Assembly (NCBI GenBank): GCA_021732445.1
Contig: JAKFUZ010000014.1
Coordinates: 1-64,000, forward strand
Length of the DNA: 64,000 nt
Direction of reading: 5' to 3'
Source of the DNA: Sphingomonas sp.
GTDB taxonomy: Bacteria > Pseudomonadota > Alphaproteobacteria > Sphingomonadales > Sphingomonadaceae
Shown: one piece after another, positions 27,030 to 35,707 of the stretch
How positions within the stretch are numbered: the first letter of the stretch is position 1
How the letters are laid out: every line of letters starts with the position of its first letter
Notes under the pieces: generated by a model
What the model was told of the DNA's origin: nothing
The model's database searches: none
The model's input: the letters and a program-made list of their open reading frames with translations, nothing else
Made by a program: the position numbers and the translations under genes

Positions 27030-27460
27030 AGGTCGCGGTCCACCAGATGATGTTCCAGGTCGCCGGCGTCATCTTCGGAAATAGTCCAGCCGCGCACCGA
27101 CATGCCCATCCGGTGGATTTCTTCGCGGTCGCCGCAAACCAGATGGTGCCATGCCGGCAGCGGCTCGCCGTCAGCAACAAGGCGATAGGCGCAGCTCGCC
27201 GGCAGCCAGTCAATCGCGCGCAGCCTGGCCGGCGTCAGGCGCACACATTCCGGCACATAGGCGTGACGGTGCTTGTAATCGGCGCAGCGCGCGGTGGCCC
27301 GGTCGAGCATGCGGCAGGCGACATTAGTGGGCAGCAGCTCGCCCGTTTCCTCGTCTTCCAGCTTGTGAACACAGCATTTGCCGCATCCATCGCACAGCGC
27401 TTCCCATTCGGCGCGGTCCATCCGGCTGAGCGGCTTGTCTTCCCAGAACCGCCCGTTCAT
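27026..27460 (-). CDS. YcgN-family cysteine-cluster protein (UPF0260)
   Basis: 144 residues. The pattern C-D-G-C-G-K-C-C near residue 25, NVACRMLD, RCADYKHRHAYVPECVRL and LPASCAYRL is diagnostic; the cysteines suggest a zinc or iron-sulfur site. The role is unknown. It overlaps the SCO1-like gene and the YgjP-like gene by four bases each (ATGA), so the three are translationally coupled. Confidence 0.9.
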   Translation of the reverse strand: MNGRFWEDKPLSRMDRAEWEALCDGCGKCCVHKLEDEETGELLPTNVACRMLDRATARCADYKHRHAYVPECVRLTPARLRAIDWLPASCAYRLVADGEPLPAWHHLVCGDREEIHRMGMSVRGWTISEDDAGDLEHHLVDRDL

Positions 27461-28056
27461 TTGGCCCAGCGCCTTATTTCCGCGACGATTGCCTGCGGCT
27501 CACCCTCCTGCGGCAGCAGCGCCAGCGGCTTGTCGTCGGGCGAAAACAGATAGGCCTGGCGGCTATGGTCAACGGTATAGCCGCCTTCAGGCGTGGGCGG
27601 ATGCTGCTGGTAGAAGATCGCAAATTCGCTTGCGACCGCGCTGATTTCCCTCGAAGTTCCGGTCAGGCCCACCATGCGTGGGTGAAACGCGCGAACAAAC
27701 TGCCGGAGCACGGGCGGGGTATCGCGCGCCGGATCAACCGAGATGAAAATCGGCGTCACGCGCCGGGCCAGCGCAGGGTCGCTTGCCTCCAGCAGCTTCA
27801 TCGCCGCGCCGATATGCTGCACGTCAACCGGGCAGACATCCGGGCAAAAAGTGTATCCGAAATAATAAATGCGGTAGTTCCCGGCAAAGCTGCGGTCGGT
27901 AACGCGCCGGCCTTCCTGATCGGTGAGCGTGAACGGTCCGCCGATTTTGGCGCCGGCAAGCGGCGGCGAAGCGGCTGAGCCGACAGGCAGCGAACATGCC
28001 GCCAGTGCAATCGCTACCAAGGGCACCAGCAACCGCAAACGACCACATATGTTCAT
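27457..28056 (-). CDS. SCO1/SenC-family copper chaperone-like protein
   Basis: 199 residues. A lipoprotein signal peptide is visible (LVPLVAIALAACS, lipobox Cys near 21), so it is anchored on the periplasmic side. The thioredoxin-like domain carries FCPDVCPVD (C-x-x-x-C copper site) and a later His in TVDHSRQAYL, the third ligand. Such proteins help assemble the CuA centre of cytochrome c oxidase or act in thiol-redox control. Start MNICGRL chosen because the signal peptide begins there; the upstream extension is arginine-rich noise. First gene of the coupled trio. Confidence 0.92.
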   Translation of the reverse strand: MNICGRLRLLVPLVAIALAACSLPVGSAASPPLAGAKIGGPFTLTDQEGRRVTDRSFAGNYRIYYFGYTFCPDVCPVDVQHIGAAMKLLEASDPALARRVTPIFISVDPARDTPPVLRQFVRAFHPRMVGLTGTSREISAVASEFAIFYQQHPPTPEGGYTVDHSRQAYLFSPDDKPLALLPQEGEPQAIVAEIRRWAK

Positions 28057-28166
28057 GATACAGCCAGCAATACGGCGATACTGCACCCATTGCAAGGCCC
28101 AAGGAGTTGCAAGGCGCCGGGCGCCGGGCCTATGAAGATCGCCCAGTAAAAGGAATATCGCGTCGC

Positions 28167-28775
28167 ATGGCCCTTCACCGGTTGTTCCTCCTCGCCGCCG
28201 CAGCGCTTGCGGCCGGGTTGAGCGCGCCCGCCTCGGCCCAGCTTGGCCAGTCCAACGGGTATAAATTTCTGGAAGCCGTAAAAGATGCCGACGGCGCCAA
28301 GGTGAAAGAGCTGCTGAGCGCACCGGGCACGACGATTATCGACACCAAGGAGTTTTCCTCCGGCGAAACAGCGCTCCATATCGTCGCCAGGCGCAGCGAT
28401 GCGGTTTACACCCGCTATTTGTTGCAGGCCGGCGCGAACCCCAATTTGCGCGACAAGCGCGGCAACACGCCGCTGATGGTCGCTGTGTCGGGCAGCGCGG
28501 TTGAGCTTGTTGGCATTTTCATCACGGCCAAGGCCAATGTCGATCTGGCGAATGACAGCGGAGAAACGCCGCTCATCCGCGCCGTGCAGCTTCGCTCTTT
28601 GCCAATGGTGCGGGCGCTGCTCGCGGCCGGGGCTGATCCCGACCATGCCGATTCGCTCGCGGGCAAATCGGCACGCACCTATGCCGAACAGGATAGCCGG
28701 TCACCGGCGATCGCCAAATTATTTGAAGAAACGCCCAAGCGCGCCCGCCGCTCGGTGGCTGGCCCCAAAATCTAG
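28167..28775 (+). CDS. Exported ankyrin-repeat protein
   Basis: 202 residues. A signal peptide (HRLFLLAAAALAAGLSAPASAQ) precedes three to four ankyrin repeats: GETALHIVARRSDAVYTRYL, RGNTPLMVAVSGSAVELVGI and GETPLIRAVQLRSLPMVRAL, each followed by AGA(N/D)P-type turns. It probably mediates protein contacts in the periplasm; no enzymatic domain. The ribosome-binding site AAAAGGA precedes the ATG. Its end overlaps the convergent mmcB by four bases. Confidence 0.9.
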   Translation: MALHRLFLLAAAALAAGLSAPASAQLGQSNGYKFLEAVKDADGAKVKELLSAPGTTIIDTKEFSSGETALHIVARRSDAVYTRYLLQAGANPNLRDKRGNTPLMVAVSGSAVELVGIFITAKANVDLANDSGETPLIRAVQLRSLPMVRALLAAGADPDHADSLAGKSARTYAEQDSRSPAIAKLFEETPKRARRSVAGPKI

Positions 28776-29290
28776 AAACCCGCATAGCCGCATTCCGGAT
28801 CGGCCAGCGCAACCAGGCGCCGCGCGGCGCGGCGGGCAAGGTGCAGGGTCATCCGTTTGCGGATGGGCGCGGCGAGCGGGACAGTGTGCGCTTCCCGGAT
28901 AATGGTCGCGTCGTACCGGTCCGCGACGATGACGCCGCAGCGCTCCGGCAGAAAGGCCGGCGATTCGAGCGGACCAGTGTCAAAGCCTGCCGGCACGGCC
29001 CAGTAAAACCGGTCACAATAGGCCAGATAATCCGGCCATTTGCCGTCACCAAGCAAGTCCGCCCGCGACACCTTGATCTCGACAATGACCAGCGCGCCGC
29101 GCGCATCGACCGCCATCAGATCGGCACGTCGGCCGCCGTCCAGCGCCATTTCGGGCACGGCCACCAGATCATGCCGGAGCAACATGCGCGTGACGCCGCG
29201 CACGATGTCGGCGGCGACAAGCCGGTCGGCCGTGACGGGCGCGCCAAGCGGATCAGCATCGAAATCGGACATCGGCGGGATATAGAACAT
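28772..29290 (-). CDS. mmcB: MmcB-family DNA repair protein
   Basis: Up to 172 residues (166 if translation begins at the second Met, 29272, which is equally plausible; neither has a clear ribosome-binding site). The PD-(D/E)xK-like core reads DLMAVDARGALVIVEIKVSR, then KWPDYLAYCDRFYWAVP. MmcB was described in Caulobacter as a protein of the damage-inducible mutagenesis response; the molecular activity is not settled. Convergent with the ankyrin gene. Confidence 0.85.
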   Translation of the reverse strand: MFYIPPMSDFDADPLGAPVTADRLVAADIVRGVTRMLLRHDLVAVPEMALDGGRRADLMAVDARGALVIVEIKVSRADLLGDGKWPDYLAYCDRFYWAVPAGFDTGPLESPAFLPERCGVIVADRYDATIIREAHTVPLAAPIRKRMTLHLARRAARRLVALADPECGYAGF

Positions 29291-29302
29291 TAAGCGAACG
29301 AG

Positions 29303-29333
29303 AAAAAGAGGGCGCGGAACGGGCCCCCTTTTT
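29303..29333 (-). terminator. Terminator hairpin after the SleB-like gene
   Basis: AAAAAGAGGGC (29303-29313) pairs at 10 of 11 positions with GCCCCCTTTTT (29323-29333). It ends in runs of T on either strand and lies 12 bp past the SleB-like stop, in front of mmcB. Confidence 0.75.
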
Positions 29334-29344
29334 CCGCCCGGCCT

Positions 29345-30019
29345 TCAGCGGTAGAAAATATGGTTGCCGATTGTCGCCACACGGGCCTGGCGCCAGCCCG
29401 GCGACACGCGGCGCGCATGGAAGAACAAGGCATCAGGCGCCTGGCTGGTCCAGCGATTGTTGAGGGCAAGCTGTGCCACCGCCACGGCATCTCGAAACGC
29501 GCGGCTTGCGCCATCAATCGAAGGGATCTGGCCGCCGCGCACGAACGAGAATTGCCCCGGTTGCCGCACAACGGCGCAAATGTCCGACCGGAACCGGCCG
29601 GAACGGGCGCGGTTGATGATGACATTGCCAACCGCGAGCTGGCCTGCGAGCGGCTCTCCCTTGGCTTCGAAATAGATTGCGCTGGCAAGGCACCGCAGCT
29701 CGCTGGCCATCGTCTCTGGCATTGGCTGCGCGGCAACGGCGGCGGCAAGCGAAGGATATCCCGGCAGATCGGTATCACCATCGCCGCGAGCCGGGTCGTC
29801 ATTCACCGCTTCCTCGGTCGGCGTTGGTAGCGCCGGCTGCGGTGCACTGGTTGCAGCTTCTGTATCAACCGGCGGCGCGCTGAGCGCGGAAAGGCCGGGT
29901 TTTGAGGTGTCTTCTGCCGACACGCCATAGGCAAGAGCAAAAACTGGGCTGATGGGGCTGGCAACGCCCGCCACACACAGGGTCGCGGCAAGGGCCGCGG
30001 TTCGAACGGTAATCGACAT
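29345..30019 (-). CDS. SleB-like cell-wall hydrolase
   Basis: 224 residues. A signal peptide (AALAATLCVAGVASPISPVFA) and a low-complexity linker rich in Pro, Thr and Ala precede the catalytic domain: LASAIYFEAKGEPLAGQLAV with the catalytic Glu, then VIINRARSGRF and a C-terminal HARRVSPGWRQARVATIGNH. Homologues of spore cortex-lytic SleB in non-sporulating alphaproteobacteria remodel peptidoglycan. ATG at 30019 preferred to a TTG one codon upstream. Confidence 0.9.
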   Translation of the reverse strand: MSITVRTAALAATLCVAGVASPISPVFALAYGVSAEDTSKPGLSALSAPPVDTEAATSAPQPALPTPTEEAVNDDPARGDGDTDLPGYPSLAAAVAAQPMPETMASELRCLASAIYFEAKGEPLAGQLAVGNVIINRARSGRFRSDICAVVRQPGQFSFVRGGQIPSIDGASRAFRDAVAVAQLALNNRWTSQAPDALFFHARRVSPGWRQARVATIGNHIFYR

Positions 30020-30189
30020 CAAGACTTCAAATTATGCGGTTGGCGCGTGGACTCGGACCAAAACCCCAAAAAACGGGGCGGGACCGGGCCAAGCTAACCC
30101 CCCGACTGCGTCACTGATCGGGATCGCACCCCAAAACAGCACAACGCTGACCAACGAGAGACGCGCTTAAATTGTGCAGCGCGGCAAAG

Positions 30190-30531
30190 TCAATGTGTCA
30201 GAATAGTTTCAGCGGCGAACCGTTCTGCATTTGCGCCGTCCAGTTCAATCACCCACAAGTCGGGGTCGCGTAACCTTCTGCGCGCTACATAATCGTTAAT
30301 TTCTTCTAAATTTTCAATGCGTTGTGGCCCGACGTTAACCGGCTGAGCGATGCCGGCCGGGCCAATTCCGCGCTCGACCATCTTCACAACACGGCCTTTT
30401 TCCGCGACCAGAAACAGCAGCGCACCCGCATCGGCATCCCCCCGGTTGAGGATGGCGGCGTGCTCGCCAGCGGCAAAAACCCGGCGGACAAGCGCGCTCA
30501 CGAGCAGCGCCGAGGTCAGCCGCGCCGTCAT
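30190..30531 (-). CDS. DUF1491 family protein
   Basis: 113 residues, start MTARLTSALLVSALVRRVFA. Characteristic stretches are AAILNRGDADAGALL, KGRVVKMVERG and DPDLWVIELDGANAERF. An alphaproteobacterial conserved protein without known function. It overlaps the upstream thioesterase-like gene by four bases, hence one operon with ptsN. Confidence 0.85.
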   Translation of the reverse strand: MTARLTSALLVSALVRRVFAAGEHAAILNRGDADAGALLFLVAEKGRVVKMVERGIGPAGIAQPVNVGPQRIENLEEINDYVARRRLRDPDLWVIELDGANAERFAAETILTH

Positions 30532-31013
30532 GCGGCCCCCGCGCCATAGCCCGACAGCGATGACAGCGAAATGCGCGACCGCATGAACGTGCCGGTGCCG
30601 CGCGCAACCTCTTCGCCGTCGCCATCGATCAGTCGCGCATCCGCAATAAGCACACGCCGCTGGCCGCTGACCCATCGCCCCTGCGCCGTCACAGGGCCGC
30701 TGCGCAACGGCCGCGTCAGCAGCAGGTTGAAGGCGGTTGTGAGCAAAAACCGGTCGGTCACCAAAGTGTTGGCCGCATAAAAAGCGGCATCGTCGAGCAT
30801 TTTGAAATAGCTTGTGCCATGTGCCGCGCCGCCTGCGTGATAATAACGTTCATCAAGCATGAAGCGGATTTCGGCCACGCCAGCCTGCGCAATCGTCAGC
30901 GTCGATTCGAACAACTGGTTGATGGGCGCGGCCGCATATAGCTGCTCAAGCGCCCGGAAATGCGCTGCCGCTCCTTCGACGGCAGGTTCTTCAGGCCGCG
31001 TCACGCGCCTCAT
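30528..31013 (-). CDS. PaaI-type hotdog thioesterase-like protein
   Basis: About 161 residues from ATG 31013 (GTG 31004 is an alternative; both overlap the ptsN end). The hotdog helix region reads GGAAHGTSYFKMLDDAAFYAANTL, followed by strands TTAFNLLLTRPLRSG and EEVARGTGTF. Acyl-CoA thioesterases of this type cleave medium-chain or aromatic CoA esters. The expected catalytic Asp may be the one in KMLDDAAF. Sits between ptsN and DUF1491 in one coupled run. Confidence 0.8.
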   Translation of the reverse strand: MRRVTRPEEPAVEGAAAHFRALEQLYAAAPINQLFESTLTIAQAGVAEIRFMLDERYYHAGGAAHGTSYFKMLDDAAFYAANTLVTDRFLLTTAFNLLLTRPLRSGPVTAQGRWVSGQRRVLIADARLIDGDGEEVARGTGTFMRSRISLSSLSGYGAGAA

Positions 31014-31458
31014 CCTGCGTCCACAGCGCATAAAGCGCATCCGGCGAGGCCGCGCCGCGCAGCTTGGCGACAAAATGCTGGTCGCGCAGCCGCCGTGATA
31101 CGCGCGCCAGCGCCTTGAGATGGTCAGCGCCCGCTTCAAGCGGCGACACCATCATGAACACCAGATCCACCGGCAGCTCGTCAATCGCCTGAAAATCAAT
31201 CGGCTGCGCCAGCCGGGCAAACACGCCGGCTACCCGATCTGCCCCGGCCAGCTTGCCGTGCGGAATGGCGATGCCGCCGCCAAAGCCGGTTGATCCAAGC
31301 CGCTCACGATCGGTCAGGCTTTGCGACACTGCCTTTGCCTCCAGCCCGTAAGCATTGGCCGCAATCGCCGCAAGCTGCTGAAACAATGTCTTTTTGTTGG
31401 CCGCAGACGCACCTTCGCGCACGGCCTGCGGCAGCAGCAAATCACTGAAATCGTTCAT
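30991..31458 (-). CDS. ptsN: Nitrogen-PTS EIIA component
   Basis: 155 residues. The phosphorylated His lies in GGGIAIPHGKL, followed by VFARLAQPIDFQAID and DLVFMMVSPLEAGADHLKAL. EIIA-Ntr receives phosphate from the PTS-Ntr chain and regulates potassium and stress responses by protein contacts. Placed 104 bp downstream of hpf, a common order in proteobacteria. Start MNDFSDLL preferred over an upstream unlikely extension. Confidence 0.93.
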   Translation of the reverse strand: MNDFSDLLLPQAVREGASAANKKTLFQQLAAIAANAYGLEAKAVSQSLTDRERLGSTGFGGGIAIPHGKLAGADRVAGVFARLAQPIDFQAIDELPVDLVFMMVSPLEAGADHLKALARVSRRLRDQHFVAKLRGAASPDALYALWTQDEARDAA

Positions 31459-31562
31459 CACAATCCTTAGGCCATTGGCAGCGGCACTAATCGCCGGGCC
31501 GCCTGCACCCCGGGCAGGAGAGGCCGGGCGCATAGCGCCGATCCCGGCAATAAGAAAGCCCT

Positions 31563-32147
31563 TCAGGCGCGCTGCGGCTCAACCCAGCCGATCGTCCCGT
31601 CGCCGCGCCGATACACCATGTTATAGGCACCGGTGCCCGAATTGCGGAACAGCAGCGCGGTGGTGTCGCGCAGATCGAGCATCATCACCGCATCTGACAC
31701 GGTCGCATCGGGCACATCAACCCTGGTTTCAGCGACGATGAGCGGAAAATCCTGCACATCATCCTGATCGGCGTCTTCGCGAAACAGCGTGTAGCCGGCA
31801 TTATAGGCGGCTTCGGCGGCGCTGGCGGCCGCGCCGGCAGGTGCTGCGTTACGGTCTTTCAGCCGACGCATATAGCGGCGCAACTGCTTTTCGATCTTGT
31901 CGGCCGCGCCGTCAAACGCGCCATGCGCTTCGGAGCCGTCGTTGCGGCCCTTGAGCACCAGCCCTTGCATCACATGCGCCACGATGTCGCAGGTAAAGCC
32001 ATTGTCATGCGGCCCGCGACCAAGGGTGACATGCGCTGAAATGGCGCGCGAAAAATATTTGTCGGCAACGCCCTGCAACCGCTCGGTGATATGCTGCCGA
32101 AGCGCGTCGCCTGTATCGACCTGGTGGCCAGAAACACGAATATCCAT
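31563..32147 (-). CDS. hpf: Ribosome hibernation-promoting factor, long form
   Basis: 194 residues: an N-terminal ribosome-binding domain (MDIRVSGHQVDTGDALRQHI through RRYMRRLKDR, about 1-100), a short linker, and the C-terminal dimerisation domain (PLIVAETRVDVPDATVSDAV, then NMVYRRGDGTIGWVEP). Long-form HPF alone makes 100S ribosome dimers in stationary phase. A clear GGAGAAG ribosome-binding site precedes the ATG. Confidence 0.95.
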   Translation of the reverse strand: MDIRVSGHQVDTGDALRQHITERLQGVADKYFSRAISAHVTLGRGPHDNGFTCDIVAHVMQGLVLKGRNDGSEAHGAFDGAADKIEKQLRRYMRRLKDRNAAPAGAAASAAEAAYNAGYTLFREDADQDDVQDFPLIVAETRVDVPDATVSDAVMMLDLRDTTALLFRNSGTGAYNMVYRRGDGTIGWVEPQRA

Positions 32148-32206
32148 CGCTCTTCTCCTCCATTGGCGGCGCGGCAGCGAGCGCTGCCCGGCCGTGCCAC
32201 GTCACC

Positions 32207-32896
32207 TCACGCAACCGGTTCAACCTGCCACAGCGGGTTCGTGATCTGCGAAACAAACACTGCATGCGCCGCGCGCTCGGCGGCCGACGGCGCAAAATCG
32301 CGTGCCGGGCGCGCGATGGCGGGCGCGCTATCCGGCGTGTCATCCATTGGCAGGCGCTGGTCGCTGACAAGGCTCAACCCGATCTGGCGCCCGCCTGTCA
32401 GCTCGACATAGACCTGCGCGAGCAACTGCGCGTCGAGCAGCGCGCCGTGGAGCGTGCGGTGGCTGCGATCAATGCCAAAGCGGCTGCACAGCGCGTCCAG
32501 CGTGTGTTTGGCGCCCGGGTGGCGAATTCGCGCAAGCGCGAGCGTGTCGACCATTCGGTCAATGTCGAGCGCGGGGCGGCCGATAAGCCGCAGCTCGCCG
32601 TTCAAAAAACCGAAGTCAAACGCGGCGTTATGGGCGACCAGCGGGCTGTCGCCCAGAAAATCGAGCAGATCATCGGCGATTGCAGGGAATAACGGCTTGT
32701 CGGCCAGAAAGGCATCGCTCAGCCCGTGAACGGCTTGCGCGTCGGGCGGCATCGGCCGCGCGGGGTTGACATAGGCATGGAAGCTTCGGCCCGTCTCGAC
32801 CCGGTTGACCATTTCCACACAGCCGATTTCGACCAGCCGGTCGCCACCAGAAAAGCTGAACCCCGTCGTTTCGGTATCAAAAACAATCTCACGCAT
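32207..32896 (-). CDS. dnaQ: DNA polymerase III epsilon subunit (proofreading exonuclease)
   Basis: 229 residues. DEDD motifs: VFDTETTGF (Exo I), VAHNAAFDFGFLN (Exo II) and KHTLDALCSRFGID with a later HGALLDA (Exo III). Provides 3'-5' proofreading in the replicative polymerase. It follows coaE by 12 bp at the end of the ppsR-maf-aroE-coaE-dnaQ operon, an order conserved near the alphaproteobacterial origin. Confidence 0.96.
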   Translation of the reverse strand: MREIVFDTETTGFSFSGGDRLVEIGCVEMVNRVETGRSFHAYVNPARPMPPDAQAVHGLSDAFLADKPLFPAIADDLLDFLGDSPLVAHNAAFDFGFLNGELRLIGRPALDIDRMVDTLALARIRHPGAKHTLDALCSRFGIDRSHRTLHGALLDAQLLAQVYVELTGGRQIGLSLVSDQRLPMDDTPDSAPAIARPARDFAPSAAERAAHAVFVSQITNPLWQVEPVA

Positions 32897-32908
32897 CGTC
32901 AGCCGGTA

Positions 32909-33499
32909 TCAACCCGCTTGGCGCATTAGGCAAGAGAGCAGCGCACGCACAGCCGCCCGTGTTTCATCAAGGCTTGCGCCTGTGTCGATGACATAGTCGG
33001 CAAGCGCGCGTTTTTGCGCATCGGGCATCTGCCGGGCGAGAATTTGCGCAAACCGGGCCGCGTTTTGCCCCGGTCGCGCGAGTACCCGGGCGCGTTGCAC
33101 GGTTTCCGGCGCGGAAACGACCACCACCTTGTCGACATGCGCCGCGCCGCCGGTTTCGAACAGCAACGGCACATCGACAACGACAATCGGCGCGGCAGCG
33201 TGCGCCGCAAAAAAGGCAAGGCGCGCATCCGCAACGGCGGGGTGGACAATATCTTCCAGCCGCCGCATCGCCGCTGCATCGTCGAACACCAGGCTGCCCA
33301 GCGCCTGCCGATCAACCCCGTTTGGCCCCGTAGTGCGTGGAAATGCGGCTTCGATGGCGCCCAGCAGCGCGCCACCCGGACCCTGCAAGGCATGAACGGC
33401 GGCATCAGCGTCAAAAACGGGCACACCCTCAGCCCGAAACATGTCGGCAACCGTGGATTTGCCCATGCCAATCGACCCAGTAAGCCCAAGGGTAATCAT
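32909..33499 (-). CDS. coaE: Dephospho-CoA kinase
   Basis: 196 residues, usual length. The P-loop is GLTGSIGMGKSTVA; VFDADAAVHAL carries the catalytic Asp; VDVPLLFETG and VVVVSAPETVQRARVLARPG are lid and base-binding regions. Phosphorylates the ribose 3'-OH of dephospho-CoA in the last step of coenzyme A synthesis. Overlaps aroE by four bases. Confidence 0.96.
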   Translation of the reverse strand: MITLGLTGSIGMGKSTVADMFRAEGVPVFDADAAVHALQGPGGALLGAIEAAFPRTTGPNGVDRQALGSLVFDDAAAMRRLEDIVHPAVADARLAFFAAHAAAPIVVVDVPLLFETGGAAHVDKVVVVSAPETVQRARVLARPGQNAARFAQILARQMPDAQKRALADYVIDTGASLDETRAAVRALLSCLMRQAG

Positions 33500-34308
33500 T
33501 GCGTGAGCAGCTCGCGGAGCGCGGCGTCGCCGTCGCGCGGGGGCGCCATGCCAAACAACACCTCAAACGCAATCGCCGCCTGCCCGACAAGCATTTCCAG
33601 CCCGTCCACCGTGTCCAGCCCCCGCGCGCGCGCCGCCGCCAGCAGCGACGTCTCAACGGGCGCATAGACAAGGTCGTAGACTATCGACCCGTCGGGCAAT
33701 GGAGCAAGATCAATTTCGAGCGCGGCCTGCCCGGCCATACCAAGCGGGCTTGCATTCACCACGAGCGCGGCCATGGGCAATTTCGTTCCCTGCGGCACCG
33801 CCTTGCCTCGCAGCCCGAAGCGCGCCAGCAGAGCGCCGGCTTTCAGACCATTGCGGTTAATTATTGTAACTTCGCCAACATGAAGCCTGGACAGCGCATA
33901 TAGCACCGCGCGCGCGGCCCCGCCCGCGCCGATCACCACAATCGGCGCGCCGGTAAGCTCAAGCCCGGCAATCGGGAGGTAAAAGCCGCCAGCGTCGGTG
34001 TTGGCGGCAATCAGCGTGCCATCATCCGCGCGCGTGACAAGGTTGGCGGCGCCAATAAGCGCGCGGACATTGCCGGGGTCAGTAACATGGTCGAGCGCAG
34101 CCTCCTTGTGCGGCAGCGTGATGTTGCAGCCGCGCCAGAGCGGATCATCGCGCCGCTGCGCAAAATAGGTCCCAAGGTTGGCGGACACAACGTGTCGGCG
34201 ATCGTAGCGCGCGTTCAGCCCCAGTGCATCGAGCCAAAACTGGTGAATGAGTGGCGACTTCGAATGAGCGATCGGGTCGCCGATCACCTCGGCATAGGGC
34301 TGGCTCAT
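33496..34308 (-). CDS. aroE: Shikimate dehydrogenase
   Basis: 270 residues. Substrate-binding motif GDPIAHSKSPLIHQF and catalytic Lys in NITLPHKEAALDH are present; the NADP-binding loop is VVIGAGGAARAVLYAL. Catalyses 3-dehydroshikimate reduction in aromatic amino-acid synthesis. Four-base overlaps with maf and coaE. Confidence 0.96.
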   Translation of the reverse strand: MSQPYAEVIGDPIAHSKSPLIHQFWLDALGLNARYDRRHVVSANLGTYFAQRRDDPLWRGCNITLPHKEAALDHVTDPGNVRALIGAANLVTRADDGTLIAANTDAGGFYLPIAGLELTGAPIVVIGAGGAARAVLYALSRLHVGEVTIINRNGLKAGALLARFGLRGKAVPQGTKLPMAALVVNASPLGMAGQAALEIDLAPLPDGSIVYDLVYAPVETSLLAAARARGLDTVDGLEMLVGQAAIAFEVLFGMAPPRDGDAALRELLTQ

Positions 34309-34901
34309 GCGACCAGCACCCCGCGGCGACGCAAATGCGCAAGCAGTGGCAACAGCGGCAGTCCCATGATCGTGAAATGGCTACCCTCAATGGCGGAAAA
34401 CAACTGGGCACCGGGCCCTTCAATCCGGTAACCACCGACGCAGCCGGCGATGGCGGGCCATTCAGCGTCGAGATAGGCCGCAATGAACGCGTCGCTGAGC
34501 GGGCGCATCGTAAGCCTGACGGTATCGACGTGGCGCCAGCTTGCCCGGCCCGCCTCAGCGATGACGGCGGCACTGGTCAGCATGTGCGTGGTACCGGAAA
34601 GCCGCGCCAGTTGCGCCGCCGCGTCGGCTCTGTCCGCCGGCTTGCTGATGAGGGATCCGTCGGCCAGCGCCACGACCGAATCGCAGCCAAGCACAAGATC
34701 ACCGGGCAATTGCGCCGACAATTTTGTCGCTTTCAATTCGGCAAGCGCATCCGCTATGTCGCGCGGCGTCGCCCCGCCGGCGAGCAGGGCCTGTTTGGCC
34801 GCCGCTTCATCGACCATTACCGATGCCACGCTGTGGGGCACGCCGGCCGCGGCCAGCATGGCGTGCCGCGCCGGGCTTTGCGAGGCAAGGATGAGCGTCA
34901 T
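34305..34901 (-). CDS. Maf-family nucleoside-triphosphate pyrophosphatase
   Basis: 198 residues. Typical N-terminus TLILASQSPARHAMLAAAGV, then GDLVLGCDSVVALADG and a C-terminal GCVGGYRIEGPGAQLFSAIE followed by MGLPLLPLL. Maf proteins remove non-canonical nucleotides and can affect cell division. Overlaps its neighbours by four bases. Which Maf subfamily (dTTP/UTP or m7GTP) cannot be decided with certainty. Confidence 0.93.
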   Translation of the reverse strand: MTLILASQSPARHAMLAAAGVPHSVASVMVDEAAAKQALLAGGATPRDIADALAELKATKLSAQLPGDLVLGCDSVVALADGSLISKPADRADAAAQLARLSGTTHMLTSAAVIAEAGRASWRHVDTVRLTMRPLSDAFIAAYLDAEWPAIAGCVGGYRIEGPGAQLFSAIEGSHFTIMGLPLLPLLAHLRRRGVLVA

Positions 34902-35707
34902 CCGGTTCGCCGCTCATGCACTAGCGCGATAATGGCTGCGGCCGTTTCTTCGATTGACCGGCGGGTTACATCAATGACCGGCCAGCAATTGTCGGAAAAC
35001 ATGCGGCGGGCATAGGCGACCTCGCGGGTCACCGAATTTTCATCAACATAGGCGGTCTCTGGCATTTGATTAAGCGATAACAGGCGGTTACGCCGCACCT
35101 GAATAAGCCGGTCGGCGCTGGTCGTCAGCCCCACCACCAACGGGCGCTTTAGCGAATATAAGGCCGGTGGCGGCGGCACCTCGACCACAATCGGGATGTT
35201 GGCCGTTTTGAACCCGCGATTGGCAAGATAAATCGAGGTAGGCGTTTTTGACGAGCGCGACACGCCGGCGAGGACAATATCTGCCTCTTCCCATTCTTCC
35301 CACCCGACGCCGTCATCATGTGCCATCGTGTAATGAATCGCTTCAACCCGCGCGAAATAGGCCGCGTCGAGCATATGCTGCCGGCCGGGCCGGGCTTTTG
35401 CCTGCTGACCGAGCAGGTTCGACAGCGCATCGGTTACCCCGTCGAGCGGGGCAATAGCGGGCAACCCAAGCGTGCGGCACTGCATCTCAAGCGTCCGCCG
35501 GGTCTGCTGATTGACGAGCGTGAACAGCACCAGCCCAGGGTTTTGCGCAATTTCCTGAAGGATTCGCTCCAGATGCGCCTCAGTGCGCACCATCGGCCAG
35601 AAATGTCGGATGGTTTCGACATCATCATATTGGGCAAGCGCTGCCTTCGCGATATTCTCCAGCGTTTCGCCGGTGGAATCGGATAGCAGATGCAGGTGCA
35701 GCCGCAT
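34898..35707 (-). CDS. ppsR: PEP synthetase regulatory protein-like kinase/phosphorylase (DUF299)
   Basis: 269 residues. The signature GVSRSSKTPTSIYLANRG is the P-loop-like motif of bifunctional regulators of phosphoenolpyruvate synthase or pyruvate phosphate dikinase; HLLSDSTGETLENIAKAAL is the usual start. It controls the target by reversible ADP-dependent phosphorylation. First gene of the minus-strand operon leading to dnaQ; its start borders the predicted oriC. The start at MRLHLHLL is chosen from family similarity. Confidence 0.92.
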   Translation of the reverse strand: MRLHLHLLSDSTGETLENIAKAALAQYDDVETIRHFWPMVRTEAHLERILQEIAQNPGLVLFTLVNQQTRRTLEMQCRTLGLPAIAPLDGVTDALSNLLGQQAKARPGRQHMLDAAYFARVEAIHYTMAHDDGVGWEEWEEADIVLAGVSRSSKTPTSIYLANRGFKTANIPIVVEVPPPPALYSLKRPLVVGLTTSADRLIQVRRNRLLSLNQMPETAYVDENSVTREVAYARRMFSDNCWPVIDVTRRSIEETAAAIIALVHERRTG